The notes beneath the pieces are model-generated. The model searched no databases. It saw only the letters and a list, made by a program, of their open reading frames with translations, and was not told the DNA's origin. Positions 28,797-39,333 of a stretch of 64,000 nucleotides of DNA are shown here, one piece after another; position 1 is the stretch's first letter, and each line of letters starts with the position of its first letter. The stretch is from positions 1 to 64,000 of the forward strand of contig CASFCK010000007.1 in NCBI GenBank assembly GCA_949293265.1, given 5' to 3'. This stretch comes from an uncultured bacterium (GTDB lineage Bacteria > Bacillota_I > Bacilli_A > Acholeplasmatales > Anaeroplasmataceae). A program made the position numbers and the translations under genes.

Positions 28797-29426
28797 ATGC
28801 CTACTATTGCATTATTAAATCAAGCTGGAGATAAAGTAAGAGATTTAGTATTAAATGAAGAAGTCTTTGGTATCGAACCTAATCAACAAGTAGTTTACGA
28901 TGTTGTTAATTGCCAACGCGCAGCTATGCGTCAAGGTACTCATGACGTTAAAAACCGTTCTGAAGTAAGCGGTGGCGGTAAGAAACCATGGAGACAAAAA
29001 GGTACAGGTAGAGCTCGTCAAGGTTCAACTAGAGCTCCACAATGGCGTGGAGGTGGCGTAGTATTTGGCCCAACTCCTAGAAGTTATGCATTCAAATTAA
29101 ATAAAAAAGTTAAACAATTAGGTATGAAATCAGCATTATCTTATAAAGTTAAAAATGATAAGATGGTAGCTGTTGATACAATTAGTTTTGATGCTAAAAG
29201 AACTAAAGATTTCATTAAATTTTTAGCTAACATTAAAGTTGAAGGTAAAGCTATGGTTGTATGTGCTAGAGATGAATTTAATGAAAATGCAATTTGCTCA
29301 TCAAGAAATGTTCCTGGTGTAGTACTTGTTTGTTGTGATAATTGTGCAGTATACGATATGTTATGCTTTGATAAATTAGTTATCACTGAAAAAGCTGTAG
29401 CTTATTTTGAGGAGGTTTTGAAGTAA
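28797..29426 (+). CDS. rplD: 50S ribosomal protein L4
   Basis: L4 (209 residues) lines the peptide exit tunnel. The long basic loop [19 protein letters not shown] and the [13 protein letters not shown] segment are characteristic. AAAGGAG precedes ATG 28797. The stop is separated from rplW by one base. The C-terminal part is somewhat cysteine-rich ([12 protein letters not shown]), which is not common in this family. Confidence 0.96.
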   Translation: MPTIALLNQAGDKVRDLVLNEEVFGIEPNQQVVYDVVNCQRAAMRQGTHDVKNRSEVSGGGKKPWRQKGTGRARQGSTRAPQWRGGGVVFGPTPRSYAFKLNKKVKQLGMKSALSYKVKNDKMVAVDTISFDAKRTKDFIKFLANIKVEGKAMVVCARDEFNENAICSSRNVPGVVLVCCDNCAVYDMLCFDKLVITEKAVAYFEEVLK

Positions 29427-29427
29427 T

Positions 29428-29712
29428 ATGGATGCTAGAGATATTATTAAAGGACCTATTGTCACTGAAAAATCAATGAAATTAAAAGAAGATTTCAACA
29501 AATATACTTTCAAAGTAGATAAAAAAGCTAACAAAATTCAAATTAAACAAGCTGTTGAAGAAATCTTTAAAGTAAAAGTATTAAGCGTTGCTATTATTAA
29601 TGTCTTACCTAAACGTAAAAGAGTAGGACAACATGTAGGTTATACAGCTGCTTATAAGAAAGCTGTTTGCAAACTTGCAGATGGTCAAAAAATAGAAGCA
29701 TTTGAAATATAG
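29428..29712 (+). CDS. rplW: 50S ribosomal protein L23
   Basis: L23 (94 residues) sits at the tunnel exit and is a docking point for trigger factor and SRP. Typical parts are [24 protein letters not shown] and KPKRKRVG-like basic loop ([12 protein letters not shown]). RBS GAGGAGG lies within the end of rplD. Confidence 0.96.
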   Translation: MDARDIIKGPIVTEKSMKLKEDFNKYTFKVDKKANKIQIKQAVEEIFKVKVLSVAIINVLPKRKRVGQHVGYTAAYKKAVCKLADGQKIEAFEI

Positions 29713-29724
29713 GAGGAAATATAA

Positions 29725-30558
29725 ATGGCAGTAAGAGTTTATAAGCCAACGTCTAATGGTAGACGTAATATGAGTGTTTCTACATTTGAAGAAATCACTT
29801 GTACAACTCCTGAAAAATCATTATTAGCTCCTCATAAAAAGAATGCAGGACGTAACAATTCAGGAAGAATCACTGTTCGTCATCAAGGCGGCGGTGTTAA
29901 GCAAAAATATCGTATTATTGATTTTAAAAGAAATAAATTTGGTATCCCTGGACGTGTAGCTACAATCGAATATGATCCAAATCGTAGTGCTAATATCGCT
30001 TTAGTTGTATATAAAGATGGCGAAAAGAGATATATTTTAGCACCTAAAGGATTAAAAGTTAATGATGTAGTTATGTCTGGTAAAGATGCTGAAATTAGAA
30101 CTGGTAATGCTTTACCTATTAACTTAATACCTGTTGGTGCTTTAGTTCATAATATTGAATTACACCCAGGAAAAGGCGGTCAATTAATCCGTTCAGCTGG
30201 TGCTTCAGCTCAAATATTAGGCCGTGAAGATAATTATGTATTACTTCGTTTAATGTCTGGTGAAGTTAGAAAAGTTTTAGCAACTTGTCTAGCTACAATC
30301 GGTGAAGTTGGTAATGAAACACATGAATTAGTTAACATTGGTAAAGCTGGTCGTGCTCGTCATATGGGCAAAAGACCTGAAGTTCGTGGTTCAGTTATGA
30401 ACCCTAATGATCACCCTCATGGTGGTGGTGAAGGTAAATCACCAGTTGGTCGTCCTTCTCCTGTTACTCCTTGGGGTAAACCAGCTTTAGGCTTAAAGAC
30501 ACGTAAACATAAAAAAGCTTCTAACAAGTTAATTGTTCGTAGAAGAAATGACAAATAA
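29725..30558 (+). CDS. rplB: 50S ribosomal protein L2
   Basis: L2 (277 residues) is needed for subunit joining and peptidyl transfer. It contains [27 protein letters not shown] and the conserved C-terminal [15 protein letters not shown], which includes the essential His. AGGAGG precedes ATG 29725. Standard place between rplW and rpsS. Confidence 0.97.
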   Translation: MAVRVYKPTSNGRRNMSVSTFEEITCTTPEKSLLAPHKKNAGRNNSGRITVRHQGGGVKQKYRIIDFKRNKFGIPGRVATIEYDPNRSANIALVVYKDGEKRYILAPKGLKVNDVVMSGKDAEIRTGNALPINLIPVGALVHNIELHPGKGGQLIRSAGASAQILGREDNYVLLRLMSGEVRKVLATCLATIGEVGNETHELVNIGKAGRARHMGKRPEVRGSVMNPNDHPHGGGEGKSPVGRPSPVTPWGKPALGLKTRKHKKASNKLIVRRRNDK

Positions 30559-30577
30559 TGTAAGGAGGAAATGAAAG

Positions 30578-30853
30578 ATGGCTCGTTCAATTAAAAAAGG
30601 ACCTTTTTGTGATGATCATTTAATGAAAAAAGTAGAAGCACAAAATGCGTCTGGTGAAAAGAAAGTAATTCAAACTTGGTCACGTAGATCAACTATTTTC
30701 CCTGCATTTGTTGGTCATACAATTGCCGTATATAATGGTCGTGAACACACTCCAGTATATATTACTGAAGATATGGTTGGTCATAAACTTGGTGAATTCG
30801 CTCCTACGAGAACTTACCATGGTCATGGTGACGATAAGAAGGCAGCTAAATAA
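30578..30853 (+). CDS. rpsS: 30S ribosomal protein S19
   Basis: S19 (91 residues) forms a complex with S13 in the head that contacts tRNA. It has the typical [14 protein letters not shown] start, [10 protein letters not shown], and [21 protein letters not shown] precedes ATG 30578. Confidence 0.97.
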   Translation: MARSIKKGPFCDDHLMKKVEAQNASGEKKVIQTWSRRSTIFPAFVGHTIAVYNGREHTPVYITEDMVGHKLGEFAPTRTYHGHGDDKKAAK

Positions 30854-30864
30854 GGAGGATAATT

Positions 30865-31200
30865 ATGGAAGTAAAAGCAGTAGCAAAAAATGTTGGTATT
30901 ACTCCTCGTAAAGCTCGTTTAGTTGTTGACTTAATTCGTAACAAAAATGTTATGGAAGCTAATGCTATATTAAGATTAACTAATAAGCTAGCTTGTGAAG
31001 CAGTAATAAAAGTATTAAATTCTGCAGTAGCTAATGCAGAAAATAACCACAGTTTAAATAAAGATAATTTATATGTTAAAGCTTGCTATGTAAATGATGG
31101 CATGCGTTTAAAAAGAATGTTCCCTCGTGCTAAAGGTAGAGGCGACATCATTATTAAAAGATATTGCAACATCACAGTAGTTGTTGCTGAAAGAGAGTAG
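30865..31200 (+). CDS. rplV: 50S ribosomal protein L22
   Basis: L22 (111 residues) forms the narrow part of the exit tunnel with L4. Characteristic segments are [20 protein letters not shown] and the C-terminal hairpin [15 protein letters not shown]-like stretch ([16 protein letters not shown]). AAGGAGG precedes ATG 30865. Its TAG stop is followed after ten bases by rpsC. Confidence 0.96.
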   Translation: MEVKAVAKNVGITPRKARLVVDLIRNKNVMEANAILRLTNKLACEAVIKVLNSAVANAENNHSLNKDNLYVKACYVNDGMRLKRMFPRAKGRGDIIIKRYCNITVVVAERE

Positions 31201-31210
31201 GAGGAGTATC

Positions 31211-31990
31211 ATGGGTCAAAAAGTTAGTCCAGTCGGATTACGTGTTGGTATTATTCGTGATTGGGATGCTGCATGGTATGCTGATAAAACTAAAGTAGCT
31301 GATTTATTACTAGAAGACGTAAAAATCAGAAAATATTTAGATGAAGTATATAAGAAAGCTCAAGTTTCACGTGTTATTATTGAACGTTTAAACGGCGTTG
31401 GTAAAGATCATAAAGATAGAGTAAAAATTACTATCTATACTGCAAGACCTGGTTCAGTTATTGGCCGTGATGCAGAAACTAAAAATGCTGTCGTTAAAGA
31501 ATTAGCATATAGAACTAAAAAAGACATTATTATTAATGTTGTTGAAATTAAAAAGCCTGAATTAGATGCAACTTTAGTTGCTAGATCAATGGCTGAACAA
31601 TTAGAAAATCGTGCATCTTTCCGTCGTGTGCAAAAGATGGCAATTCAACGTGCATTAAAGGCTGGAGCTAAAGGTGTTAAAACATCTATTTCTGGTCGTT
31701 TAGCTGGTGCTGAAATGGCACGTAGTGAAGGTTATATTGAAGGACAAGTTCCTCTACATACTCTTCGTGCAGATATCGATTATGCAGTTGCTGAAGCTTT
31801 AACTACTTATGGTAAATTAGGTATTAAAGTTTGGATTTATAAAGGTGAAGTTTTAGAAGTAAAACCTCGTCAAGTTGAAGAACGTAAAGTTAGAAAACCA
31901 CGTCCTCAACAAAAAGGTAATGAAAATAAAAAACCTGCTAAAGAAGCTAAAGCTCCTGCAAAAAAAGATGACTCTAAGGGAGGTAAATAA
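31211..31990 (+). CDS. rpsC: 30S ribosomal protein S3
   Basis: S3 (259 residues) lies at the mRNA entry. The start [19 protein letters not shown] at ATG 31211, behind AGGAGG, fits all homologues; the frame stays open further upstream inside rplV but that is not coding. A KH domain follows with [11 protein letters not shown], and the C-terminal domain has [19 protein letters not shown]. The last 45 residues form a Lys/Pro/Ala-rich tail longer than in many relatives. Confidence 0.96.
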   Translation: MGQKVSPVGLRVGIIRDWDAAWYADKTKVADLLLEDVKIRKYLDEVYKKAQVSRVIIERLNGVGKDHKDRVKITIYTARPGSVIGRDAETKNAVVKELAYRTKKDIIINVVEIKKPELDATLVARSMAEQLENRASFRRVQKMAIQRALKAGAKGVKTSISGRLAGAEMARSEGYIEGQVPLHTLRADIDYAVAEALTTYGKLGIKVWIYKGEVLEVKPRQVEERKVRKPRPQQKGNENKKPAKEAKAPAKKDDSKGGK

Positions 31991-31992
31991 TT

Positions 31993-32406
31993 ATGTTAAT
32001 GCCTAAAAGAGTTAAATTTCGTCGTCCACATAGAGTTTATTATCGTGATAGACTTGCAAAGGGCGGTACTGAATTAGCATTTGGTGAATATGGTTTAAGA
32101 GCAACTGAAGGTTGTTGGTTAACAAACAGACAAATTGAAGCAGCCCGTGTTGCTATTACACGTTATATGAATCGTCAAGGTCAAGTATGGATTAAGGTAT
32201 TCCCACACTTAGCTAAAACTCATAAACCTCTAGAAGTTCGTATGGGTTCTGGTAAAGGTGCTCCTGAATCTTGGGTTGCTGTAGTTAAAACTGGTTTAAT
32301 TTTATTTGAAGTTGCTGGTGTTAGCGAAGAAGTGGCTCGTGAAGCTTTAAGATTAGCTTCTCATAAATTACCTTGCAAAACAAAATTTGTGAAAAGAGGT
32401 GCCTAA
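31993..32406 (+). CDS. rplP: 50S ribosomal protein L16
   Basis: L16 (137 residues) organises the A-site region of the large subunit. [14 protein letters not shown] at the N terminus, [19 protein letters not shown] and [15 protein letters not shown] are diagnostic. ATG 31993 lies 8 bases after GGGAGG; a second ATG at 31999 is in frame, but homologues keep the MLMP start. Confidence 0.96.
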   Translation: MLMPKRVKFRRPHRVYYRDRLAKGGTELAFGEYGLRATEGCWLTNRQIEAARVAITRYMNRQGQVWIKVFPHLAKTHKPLEVRMGSGKGAPESWVAVVKTGLILFEVAGVSEEVAREALRLASHKLPCKTKFVKRGA

Positions 32407-32408
32407 AC

Positions 32409-32612
32409 ATGATGAAGACTAGTGAAATCCGCGAATTAAGCGTTGAACAAATCAATAAGAAAATTGCAGATTTAAAAGAAGAATTATTTAATATTCGTTT
32501 TCAAGCTGCTTTAGGTACAGCTGAAAATCCTTCTAAAATGAAGGAAATCAAAAGAACAATTGCCCGCATGTTAACTGTATTAACAGAAAAACAAAATGCG
32601 GCAAAAGAGTAG
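32409..32612 (+). CDS. rpmC: 50S ribosomal protein L29
   Basis: L29 (67 residues) is a two-helix protein at the tunnel exit. It shows SEIRELSVEQINKKIADLKEE and FNIRFQAALG followed by NPSKMKEIKRTIARM. I use ATG 32409 because AGAGGTG lies 8 bases before it; a neighbouring ATG at 32412 is also possible, and the longer upstream frame belongs to rplP. Confidence 0.95.
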   Translation: MMKTSEIRELSVEQINKKIADLKEELFNIRFQAALGTAENPSKMKEIKRTIARMLTVLTEKQNAAKE

Positions 32613-32624
32613 TAGGAGGACAAC

Positions 32625-32885
32625 ATGGAACGTAATAGTCGTAAAGTTTTTCAAGGAACTGTAGTTTCAGATAAGATGGATAAGACTGTTGTTGTAGCTG
32701 TAGACAGTTTTAAAACTGACCGCATCTATAAAAAACGTATTAAACAAACATCTAAATTTCATGTTCATGATGAAAACAATAGTGCTAAAGTTGGCGATGT
32801 TGTTCGCTTCATGGAAACTAGACCACTTTCAAAAACTAAATTTTATCGTTTAATCGAAGTGGTTAAAAAAGAAGAATCAATTTAG
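32625..32885 (+). CDS. rpsQ: 30S ribosomal protein S17
   Basis: S17 (86 residues), an OB-fold primary binder of 16S rRNA. Typical are [19 protein letters not shown] and [24 protein letters not shown] precedes ATG 32625. Confidence 0.96.
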   Translation: MERNSRKVFQGTVVSDKMDKTVVVAVDSFKTDRIYKKRIKQTSKFHVHDENNSAKVGDVVRFMETRPLSKTKFYRLIEVVKKEESI

Positions 32886-32906
32886 TTTCTGAAAGGAGTA
32901 ACAATT

Positions 32907-33275
32907 ATGGTACAACAAGAAACAAGACTTGCTGTAGCTGATAATTCAGGTGCACGTGAGTTATTAATAATAAAAGTATTAGGCGGTGCATTACACCGTT
33001 ATGCCAATGTTGGTGACATCGTTGTATGTTCTGTTAAAGAAGCTGCACCTAATGGCGCAGTTAAAAAAGGCGATGTAGTTAAAGCCGTTATCGTTCGTTC
33101 TAAAAATGGTTTAAGACGTAAAGATGGCTCATATATTAAATTTGATGAAAATGCTGCAGTTATCATCCGTGAAGATGGTACACCTCGTGGTAGCCGTATT
33201 TTCGGTCCTGTTGCTAGAGAATTACGTGATAAGAATTTCATGAAAATTGTTTCTCTTGCTCCAGAAGTACTTTAA
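32907..33275 (+). CDS. rplN: 50S ribosomal protein L14
   Basis: L14 (122 residues) makes an intersubunit bridge. It has [16 protein letters not shown] at the start, [12 protein letters not shown] and [19 protein letters not shown] at the end. AAAGGAG precedes ATG 32907. Confidence 0.97.
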   Translation: MVQQETRLAVADNSGARELLIIKVLGGALHRYANVGDIVVCSVKEAAPNGAVKKGDVVKAVIVRSKNGLRRKDGSYIKFDENAAVIIREDGTPRGSRIFGPVARELRDKNFMKIVSLAPEVL

Positions 33276-33290
33276 GGAGGAGGCTTAGGT

Positions 33291-33641
33291 ATGAATATTA
33301 AAGTTAACGATACAGTAGTTGTTATCGCTGGTAAAGATAGATTTACTACCGATAAAAAAGGTAATAAAGTTCCTAAGACTGGTAAAGTTCTTAAAGTTTT
33401 CCCTAAAGAAAATAGAGTAATAGTTGAAGGCGTAAACATTGTTAAGAAACACCAAAAACCAACTCAACAAAACCAAAGTGGTTCTATCGTAGAAAAAGAA
33501 GCTCCAATTGATGCTTCTAACGTTATGTTATTAGATCCAAAGAAAAATGTTCCTACTAGAGTTAGTTTAGTAGAAAAAGAAGTTAAAGGTAAAGTTGTAA
33601 AGGTTAGAGTTTCTAAAAAATCTGGTTATGAATTCAAGTAA
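33291..33641 (+). CDS. rplX: 50S ribosomal protein L24
   Basis: L24 (116 residues) starts large-subunit assembly. It has a KOW motif ([39 protein letters not shown]) and [12 protein letters not shown]. Slightly longer than the usual 102-105 residues, owing to a basic C-terminal extension. AGGAGG precedes ATG 33291. Confidence 0.96.
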   Translation: MNIKVNDTVVVIAGKDRFTTDKKGNKVPKTGKVLKVFPKENRVIVEGVNIVKKHQKPTQQNQSGSIVEKEAPIDASNVMLLDPKKNVPTRVSLVEKEVKGKVVKVRVSKKSGYEFK

Positions 33642-33660
33642 TAGAAGAGGAGGAAACTAT

Positions 33661-34200
33661 ATGAATCGTTTACAAGAAGCTTATCAAACTTCTGTTAAGG
33701 CAGAATTAGCTAAAAAGTTTAATTATAAATCTTCAATGGAAATCCCTAAGTTAGAAAAAATCGTTATCAACATGGGTGTTGGTGATGCTGTAGCTAACGC
33801 AAAAGTTTTAGATGATGCTGTTGAAGAATTAACTCAAATTTCTGGCCAAAAGCCAATTGTTACAAAAGCTAAGAAATCAATTGCTAACTTCAAATTAAGA
33901 GAAGGTATGCCTATTGGTTGTAAAGTAACTTTAAGAGGCGAAAGAATGTATGAATTCTTAGACAAACTTGTATCAATTGCATTACCACGTGTTCGTGATT
34001 TCCGTGGTATTAATGGCAATGCTTTCGATGGTCGCGGTAACTATACTTTAGGTATTAAAGAACAATTAATCTTCCCTGAAATTAACTTTGATAAAGTTAA
34101 AAAAGTAAGGGGTATGGATATTGTTATTGTTACTACTGCTAAGAGCGATGAAGAAGGACGTACCTTATTACAATTATTAGGTATGCCTTTCAGAAAGTAG
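33661..34200 (+). CDS. rplE: 50S ribosomal protein L5
   Basis: L5 (179 residues) binds 5S rRNA in the central protuberance. Diagnostic parts: [37 protein letters not shown], and [18 protein letters not shown] start at ATG 33661 behind GAGGAGG; the frame is open a little further up but inside the end of rplX. Confidence 0.97.
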   Translation: MNRLQEAYQTSVKAELAKKFNYKSSMEIPKLEKIVINMGVGDAVANAKVLDDAVEELTQISGQKPIVTKAKKSIANFKLREGMPIGCKVTLRGERMYEFLDKLVSIALPRVRDFRGINGNAFDGRGNYTLGIKEQLIFPEINFDKVKKVRGMDIVIVTTAKSDEEGRTLLQLLGMPFRK

Positions 34201-34212
34201 AAAGGATATATT

Positions 34213-34398
34213 ATGGCAAAAACATCATTAATTGTTAAAAATCATAGAAAACCAAAATATAGCGCTCGTAAATATACACGTTGCGAACGTTGTGGTCGTC
34301 CTCATGCTGTTATGGGAGATTTTAAACTTTGCCGTTTATGCTTCCGTGAATTAGCATATAAAGGACAAATCCCTGGCGTTAAAAAAGCCAGCTGGTAA
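34213..34398 (+). CDS. rpsN: 30S ribosomal protein S14, type Z
   Basis: A 61-residue zinc-binding S14. Two CxxC pairs (CERCGRP and CRLCFRE) hold zinc; the ending [11 protein letters not shown] is standard. This short form is the usual cluster-encoded type in Gram-positives. AAAGGATA precedes ATG 34213, a weaker binding site than those of the neighbours. Confidence 0.97.
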   Translation: MAKTSLIVKNHRKPKYSARKYTRCERCGRPHAVMGDFKLCRLCFRELAYKGQIPGVKKASW

Positions 34399-34423
34399 TA
34401 TCATCTAAAGGAGGAAATTAATT

Positions 34424-34816
34424 ATGATGACAGATCCAATTGCAGATATGCTTACTCGTATTCGTAATGCTAAACAAATTGGTCATCCAACAGTAGAAAT
34501 GCCTAATTCAAAAATGAAACAAGCTATTCTTGAAGTAATGAAGAATGAAGGCTATATTGCATCTTACAAAGCTACTGAAGGTGTAAAGAGTACACTTACT
34601 GTTACATTAAAATACACTGATAATCAAGAAAGTGTAATCAAAGGACTTAAATCTGTTTCAAAACCAGGGTTAAAAGTATATGCAAAAGCAGATGAATTAC
34701 CTAAGGTTTTAAACGGTTTAGGTATTGCTATCATTTCTACTTCTCAAGGAGTAATGACTGATAAGCAAGCACGTAAGTTAAATATCGGTGGCGAAGTTTT
34801 AGCTTACGTTTGGTAA
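34424..34816 (+). CDS. rpsH: 30S ribosomal protein S8
   Basis: S8 (130 residues) is a primary 16S binder and in many bacteria the spc-operon autoregulator. It has [14 protein letters not shown] at the start and the C-terminal [27 protein letters not shown] precedes two tandem ATGs (34424, 34427); I keep the first. Confidence 0.97.
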   Translation: MMTDPIADMLTRIRNAKQIGHPTVEMPNSKMKQAILEVMKNEGYIASYKATEGVKSTLTVTLKYTDNQESVIKGLKSVSKPGLKVYAKADELPKVLNGLGIAIISTSQGVMTDKQARKLNIGGEVLAYVW

Positions 34817-34837
34817 TATTTTAGGAGGAAAATTAAA

Positions 34838-35377
34838 ATGTCACGTATTGGAAATAAGCCAATTTTACTTCCTGCAGACGTTAACGTTACAATTAAAGAT
34901 AACCATATCGACGTTAAAGGTCCTAAGGGAGAGTTGAGTTTTGATTTCGACAAAAACTTAAGTGTAGTTGTTGAAGGAAACGAATTATATGTTAAACGTC
35001 CTGATGACACTAAATGGATGAAAACTATTCATGGTACAACTCGTGCTTTAGTTCATAACATGGTAGAAGGTGTTTCTAAAGGTTTTACTAAATCATTAGA
35101 AATTAACGGTGTAGGTTACCGTGCTGCTTTACAAGGAAATAAAGTAGTTTTAAGTGTTGGTTATTCACATCAAGTTGAACTTGAAATTCCAGCTGGATTA
35201 AAAGTTGAATTACCTAAAAATACAATTGTTAATGTATCAGGTATTGATAAACAATTAGTAGGTCAATTCGCTGCTGAAATTAGAGAAGTTCGTAAACCTG
35301 AACCATATAAAGGTAAAGGTATTAAATATAGCGATGAACATATTCGTCGTAAGGAAGGTAAAACTGCTAAGAAGTAG
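34838..35377 (+). CDS. rplF: 50S ribosomal protein L6
   Basis: L6 (179 residues), two similar domains near the factor-binding site. Marks: [23 protein letters not shown] and the C-terminal signature [29 protein letters not shown] precedes ATG 34838. Confidence 0.97.
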   Translation: MSRIGNKPILLPADVNVTIKDNHIDVKGPKGELSFDFDKNLSVVVEGNELYVKRPDDTKWMKTIHGTTRALVHNMVEGVSKGFTKSLEINGVGYRAALQGNKVVLSVGYSHQVELEIPAGLKVELPKNTIVNVSGIDKQLVGQFAAEIREVRKPEPYKGKGIKYSDEHIRRKEGKTAKK

Positions 35378-35396
35378 TTAGAAAGGGGTACACATT

Positions 35397-35756
35397 ATGA
35401 TTAATAAAGTTTCAAGTAATATTACTAGACAAAAACGTCATTTACGTATTCGTCAAAATGTTAAAGGTACATCTTTAAAACCACGTCTTTGCGTTTTCCG
35501 TTCTAATAAACAAATTTATGCTCAACTTATCGATGATGAAGCAGGAAAAACATTAGCTCAAGCTTCAACTCTTGAAATCAAAGATTTGAAAAATGGTGGC
35601 AATGTAGAAGCAGCAACTGAAGTTGGTACTTTAATTGCTAAACGTGCTTTAGAGTTAAAAATTAATAAAGTTGTATTTGATCGTGGTGGTTATTTATATC
35701 ATGGTCGTGTTAAAGCCTTAGCTGATGCTGCTAGAGCAGCCGGCTTAGAATTCTAA
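35397..35756 (+). CDS. rplR: 50S ribosomal protein L18
   Basis: L18 (119 residues) binds 5S rRNA with L5. It has [25 protein letters not shown]-type sequence at the N terminus and [22 protein letters not shown] near the end. GAAAGGGG precedes ATG 35397. Confidence 0.97.
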   Translation: MINKVSSNITRQKRHLRIRQNVKGTSLKPRLCVFRSNKQIYAQLIDDEAGKTLAQASTLEIKDLKNGGNVEAATEVGTLIAKRALELKINKVVFDRGGYLYHGRVKALADAARAAGLEF

Positions 35757-35766
35757 GGAGGTTATC

Positions 35767-36276
35767 ATGCGTCAAGATAAAGAAGTTAAAGACGTACAAC
35801 CAGAATACGAAGAACGCGTTGTAGCAATTAATCGTGTTACAAAGGTTGTTAAAGGTGGTAGAACTATGCGTTTTTCTGCTTTAGTAGTTGTTGGAGATCG
35901 TAAAGGTAACGTAGGCTTTGGTACAGGTAAAGCTAGCGAAGTACCTGATGCAATTAAAAAAGCAGTTGAAAATGCTAAGAAAAATGTATTTGCTGTTTCT
36001 ATAGTAAACACTACAATTCCTCATACTGTAGAAGGTAGATATGGTGCTGGTCATGTTTTATTAAAACCTGCTGCTCAAGGTACCGGTGTTATTGCTGGTG
36101 GTCCTGTTCGTGCAGTTGTTGAACTAGCTGGTATTTCTAATATTTTATCAAAATCATTAGGATCTAAAACTCCAATCAACGTTATTAGAGCTACAGTTGA
36201 TGGATTAAAACAATTAAATTCTGTAGAAGCTGTTGCTGCAAGACGTGGCAAAACAGTAGAAGAGATTTTGAGGTAA
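35767..36276 (+). CDS. rpsE: 30S ribosomal protein S5
   Basis: S5 (169 residues) acts in decoding accuracy and mRNA helicase activity. [32 protein letters not shown] and [16 protein letters not shown] are typical. AAGGAGG precedes ATG 35767. The small rpmD gene follows after five bases. Confidence 0.97.
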   Translation: MRQDKEVKDVQPEYEERVVAINRVTKVVKGGRTMRFSALVVVGDRKGNVGFGTGKASEVPDAIKKAVENAKKNVFAVSIVNTTIPHTVEGRYGAGHVLLKPAAQGTGVIAGGPVRAVVELAGISNILSKSLGSKTPINVIRATVDGLKQLNSVEAVAARRGKTVEEILR

Positions 36277-36281
36277 CAATT

Positions 36282-36455
36282 ATGTATAAAATTACATTAG
36301 TTAAAAGTTTAATTGGTCGTAAACCTAATCAAGTTAAGACTGCAAAAGCTCTAGGTCTTACTAAGATTGGTCAAAGTGTAGAAAAAGAGGAAAATGAAGC
36401 AATTAAAGGAATGATCGTTACCATAGCTCATATGGTAAAAGTTGAAATTAAGTAA
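36282..36455 (+). CDS. rpmD: 50S ribosomal protein L30
   Basis: L30, 57 residues. It reads [20 protein letters not shown], then [10 protein letters not shown] and ends [12 protein letters not shown], which covers the whole family pattern. It lies between rpsE and rplO, the standard place. ATG 36282; TGAGG inside the end of rpsE is the likely binding site. Confidence 0.95.
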   Translation: MYKITLVKSLIGRKPNQVKTAKALGLTKIGQSVEKEENEAIKGMIVTIAHMVKVEIK

Positions 36456-36472
36456 TAAGGAGGTGCCTCAAA

Positions 36473-36910
36473 ATGTTAAATGAATTAAAACCTGTTCCTG
36501 GTGCTAGACATGCAAGAAAACGTATTGGCCGTGGTATTGGTAGCGGTACTGGTAAAACTGCTGGTAAAGGTAACAAAGGTCAAAATGCTCGTTCAGGCGG
36601 TGGCGTAAGACCTGGTTTCGAAGGTGGACAATTACCTTTATTCCAACGTTTACCTAAGAGAGGTTTCCACAATGTTAATCGCGTTGAATATAGCGTAGTA
36701 AATGTGGAAGATTTAAACGTATTTGCAGATGGTGCTGTTGTTGATGTAAAAGCTTTACAAGAAGCTGGTTTAGTAAAAAAAGTTAACGATGGTGTTAAAG
36801 TATTAGGAAATGGCAAACTTACAAAAAAACTAACAGTTAAGGCCGATAAATTCTCTACAAAAGCGAGAGAAGCTATATTAGAAGCTGGTGGAACTGTAGA
36901 GGTGATGTAA
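36473..36910 (+). CDS. rplO: 50S ribosomal protein L15
   Basis: L15 (145 residues) is a late assembly protein. The Gly/Arg/Lys-rich N terminus ([19 protein letters not shown]) and [21 protein letters not shown]-type segment are diagnostic, followed by the globular C terminus with [19 protein letters not shown] precedes ATG 36473. Confidence 0.96.
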   Translation: MLNELKPVPGARHARKRIGRGIGSGTGKTAGKGNKGQNARSGGGVRPGFEGGQLPLFQRLPKRGFHNVNRVEYSVVNVEDLNVFADGAVVDVKALQEAGLVKKVNDGVKVLGNGKLTKKLTVKADKFSTKAREAILEAGGTVEVM

Positions 36911-36911
36911 G

Positions 36912-38219
36912 TTGTTAGAAAAAATTAAAAAGATTTTCAGTAATCGTGAAATATTAAGAAAATTAATATTTACGTTTCTAATTCTTTTAGTATTTAAAAT
37001 TGGAACTTACATTCCTATTCCGATGGTAGATACATTAGCTATTCGTGCAGAAATAGTTAATAACAACTTCCTTACCATCTTAAACGCCTTTTCAGGCGGT
37101 GGTTTATCTAATTTCTCTATTTTAGCATTAGGTATTTCACCATATATCACTTCATCAATTGTTATTCAAATGTTACAAGTAGTAATTCCTAAATGGAAAG
37201 AATGGTCAGAACAAGGTGAAGTTGGTAAACAAAAATTAAATCGTATAACAAGATATGTTTCAATAGTTTTAGCTTTAGTTCAAGGTTTAGCCCTATTATT
37301 TGGTTTAGGAGCTCGTCCGGAAAACATTTTAGTAGCTGATGCTATTCAATATGAAAACCTATTCTGGTTATTCTATATCTATATGGCTATAGTAATTACA
37401 GCTGGTTCATGTTTTACAATGTGGTTAGCTGACTTAATTACTCGTCATGGTATTGGTAATGGTTCATCAATGATTATTGCTGCTGGTATTATTACATCAG
37501 TTCCATCAATGTTTACTACATTATGGACAAAATATATTGCTGATGGCGCTGCTAATGCTGGTAATATTACATGTTTTATTGTAATAATTGTATTATACAT
37601 TTTAATGATTTTCGCCGTTGTATTCTTTGAAGGTGCAAAAAGAAGAATTCCAATTCAATATGCTAACCGTCAACAAGGTGGAAACAGTGATTTACCTATT
37701 AAATTAAATAGTGCTAGCGTTATCCCTGTTATCTTTGCTTCAACTATTTTATCTATCCCACTTACAATAGTAGGTATGTTAGGTCAAAGTAATACAGTAG
37801 CTGGTATCTGGGTTAACAATGTATTCTCGTATCATGAACCTATTGGTATGACTTTATACATCTTATTAATTTTCTTCTTCTCATTCTTCTATTCATTTAT
37901 GATGGTTGATCCTGAAAAAATAAGTGAAAATTTAGACAAGCAAGGAGCTTATATTCCAGGTTATAGAAGAGGCGAAGAAACAAAAAATCAATTAGCTAGA
38001 ATATTATTTAGAACAACACTTCTAGGTGCTACTTATTTAGCTATTGTAGCATTAGTACCTATTATTGTTTCTCTAGCATTTGGATTTACAACTACTGAAG
38101 CTTCAATTATTACAGTTGGTGGTACATCATTAATTATCGTTGTTGGTGTTGCCTTAGAAACATGTAATCAATTAGAAACAGCTTCAGAAACAAAAGATTA
38201 TCGAGGCTTTTTGGAGTAG
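36912..38219 (+). CDS. secY: Preprotein translocase subunit SecY
   Basis: SecY is the channel of the Sec translocon. The 435 residues have ten hydrophobic segments; typical parts are GTYIPIPMVDT in the first periplasmic stretch, the plug region NAFSGGGLSNFSILALGISPYI, WLADLITRHGIGNGSS, and the cytoplasmic loop with PGYRRGEETKNQL. It uses TTG 36912 as start; GAGGTGATG just before it overlaps the end of rplO, suggesting coupling. Second gene from the end of the spc part. Confidence 0.96.
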   Translation: MLEKIKKIFSNREILRKLIFTFLILLVFKIGTYIPIPMVDTLAIRAEIVNNNFLTILNAFSGGGLSNFSILALGISPYITSSIVIQMLQVVIPKWKEWSEQGEVGKQKLNRITRYVSIVLALVQGLALLFGLGARPENILVADAIQYENLFWLFYIYMAIVITAGSCFTMWLADLITRHGIGNGSSMIIAAGIITSVPSMFTTLWTKYIADGAANAGNITCFIVIIVLYILMIFAVVFFEGAKRRIPIQYANRQQGGNSDLPIKLNSASVIPVIFASTILSIPLTIVGMLGQSNTVAGIWVNNVFSYHEPIGMTLYILLIFFFSFFYSFMMVDPEKISENLDKQGAYIPGYRRGEETKNQLARILFRTTLLGATYLAIVALVPIIVSLAFGFTTTEASIITVGGTSLIIVVGVALETCNQLETASETKDYRGFLE

Positions 38220-38222
38220 TTT

Positions 38223-38867
38223 ATGAAATTATTAATTATGGGCCGTCCTGGGGCTGGCAAAGGTACTCAGGCCGTAAATATTAGAGAATACTATCATATT
38301 CCTCATATTTCAACAGGGGATATATTTAGAGAAAATTTAAAACAACAAACAAAATTAGGTTTATTAGCTAAAGGCTATATGGATAAAGGTGAACTTGTTC
38401 CTGATTCATTAACTATTGAATTAGTTAAAGATAGATTAAGCCAAGCTGATTGTAAATCTGGTTTCTTATTAGATGGTTTCCCTAGAAATCTAGAACAAGC
38501 TTATGCCTTAGATGCTTTCTTAAAAGAAAACAATGATGCATTAGATGCTGTTTTAGATATCGATGTAAAACCAGAAGTATTAATTGATCGTATAGTAGGT
38601 AGAAGAGTTTGTCCTAGTTGTGGTGCTACATATCATATTAAAAACAACCCTTCAAAAGTTGAGGGTATATGTGATAAATGTGGAAACAACTTAATTCAAA
38701 GAGCTGATGATACTTATGATACAGCTTATAACCGTTTAAAGGTTTATGATGAAAAAACAGCTCCTTTACTAGATTATTATAGAGATCAACATTTATTAAA
38801 GACAGTAAATGGTGATCAAGATTTTGCAAAAGTATTTGAAGATATTAAAGAAGTTTTAGCTAAATAA
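38223..38867 (+). CDS. adk: Adenylate kinase
   Basis: Adk balances AMP, ADP and ATP. The 214 residues have the P-loop GRPGAGKGTQA, STGDIFRENL, LDGFPRN, and a LID with four zinc-binding cysteines (CPSCGATYH and CDKCGNNL), the long Gram-positive type. It follows secY after three bases, as in many Firmicutes; methionine aminopeptidase (map), which often comes next, is absent. Confidence 0.96.
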   Translation: MKLLIMGRPGAGKGTQAVNIREYYHIPHISTGDIFRENLKQQTKLGLLAKGYMDKGELVPDSLTIELVKDRLSQADCKSGFLLDGFPRNLEQAYALDAFLKENNDALDAVLDIDVKPEVLIDRIVGRRVCPSCGATYHIKNNPSKVEGICDKCGNNLIQRADDTYDTAYNRLKVYDEKTAPLLDYYRDQHLLKTVNGDQDFAKVFEDIKEVLAK

Positions 38868-38902
38868 TACAATAATTTAGCACATTGTTATATGTATTAA
38901 GT

Positions 38903-38922
38903 CGTCCTCTTAATGAGGACGG
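38903..38922. other. Hairpin between adk and infA
   Basis: CGTCCTC-TTAA-TGAGGACG forms a strong stem in the 91-base adk-infA spacer. No T-run follows, so it is not a simple terminator. It may mark the place where map is missing, or act as an mRNA processing site. Confidence 0.4.
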
Positions 38923-38958
38923 CCAAACTAAAACTTAAGCTTTAATTTAGGAGGAAAA

Positions 38959-39180
38959 ATGGCAAAAAAAGACGATGTTATTGAGTTAGAAGGAAAAGTA
39001 GTAGACGTATTACCTAACACTCAATTTATTGTAAAATTAGAAAATGATCATCAAGTTTTAGCCCACGTTTCTGGTAAAATCCGCATGAATAACATACGCA
39101 TTTTACCAGGTGATAAGGTTACAGTTGAATTATCAACTTATGATTTAACACGTGGCAGAATCACTTATAGACATAAGTAG
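38959..39180 (+). CDS. infA: Translation initiation factor IF-1
   Basis: IF-1 (73 residues), an OB-fold protein that blocks the A site in initiation. [39 protein letters not shown] and GRITYRHK are typical. AGGAGG precedes ATG 38959. Confidence 0.97.
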   Translation: MAKKDDVIELEGKVVDVLPNTQFIVKLENDHQVLAHVSGKIRMNNIRILPGDKVTVELSTYDLTRGRITYRHK

Positions 39181-39199
39181 AGATAACGGAGGTAATAAA

Positions 39200-39313
39200 A
39201 TGAAAGTTAGACCATCAGTTAAACCAATGTGCGATAAATGTAAAGTAATCAAACGTAAAGGACGCGTTATGGTTATTTGCGAAAATCCAAAACATAAACA
39301 AAGACAAGGATAG
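39200..39313 (+). CDS. rpmJ: 50S ribosomal protein L36
   Basis: L36, 37 residues. [20 protein letters not shown] followed by [17 protein letters not shown] covers the whole family, including the zinc-binding CxxC, Cys and His. CGGAGGT precedes ATG 39200. Standard place after infA. Confidence 0.96.
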   Translation: MKVRPSVKPMCDKCKVIKRKGRVMVICENPKHKQRQG

Positions 39314-39333
39314 AATTTTAGGAGGATTAAATT

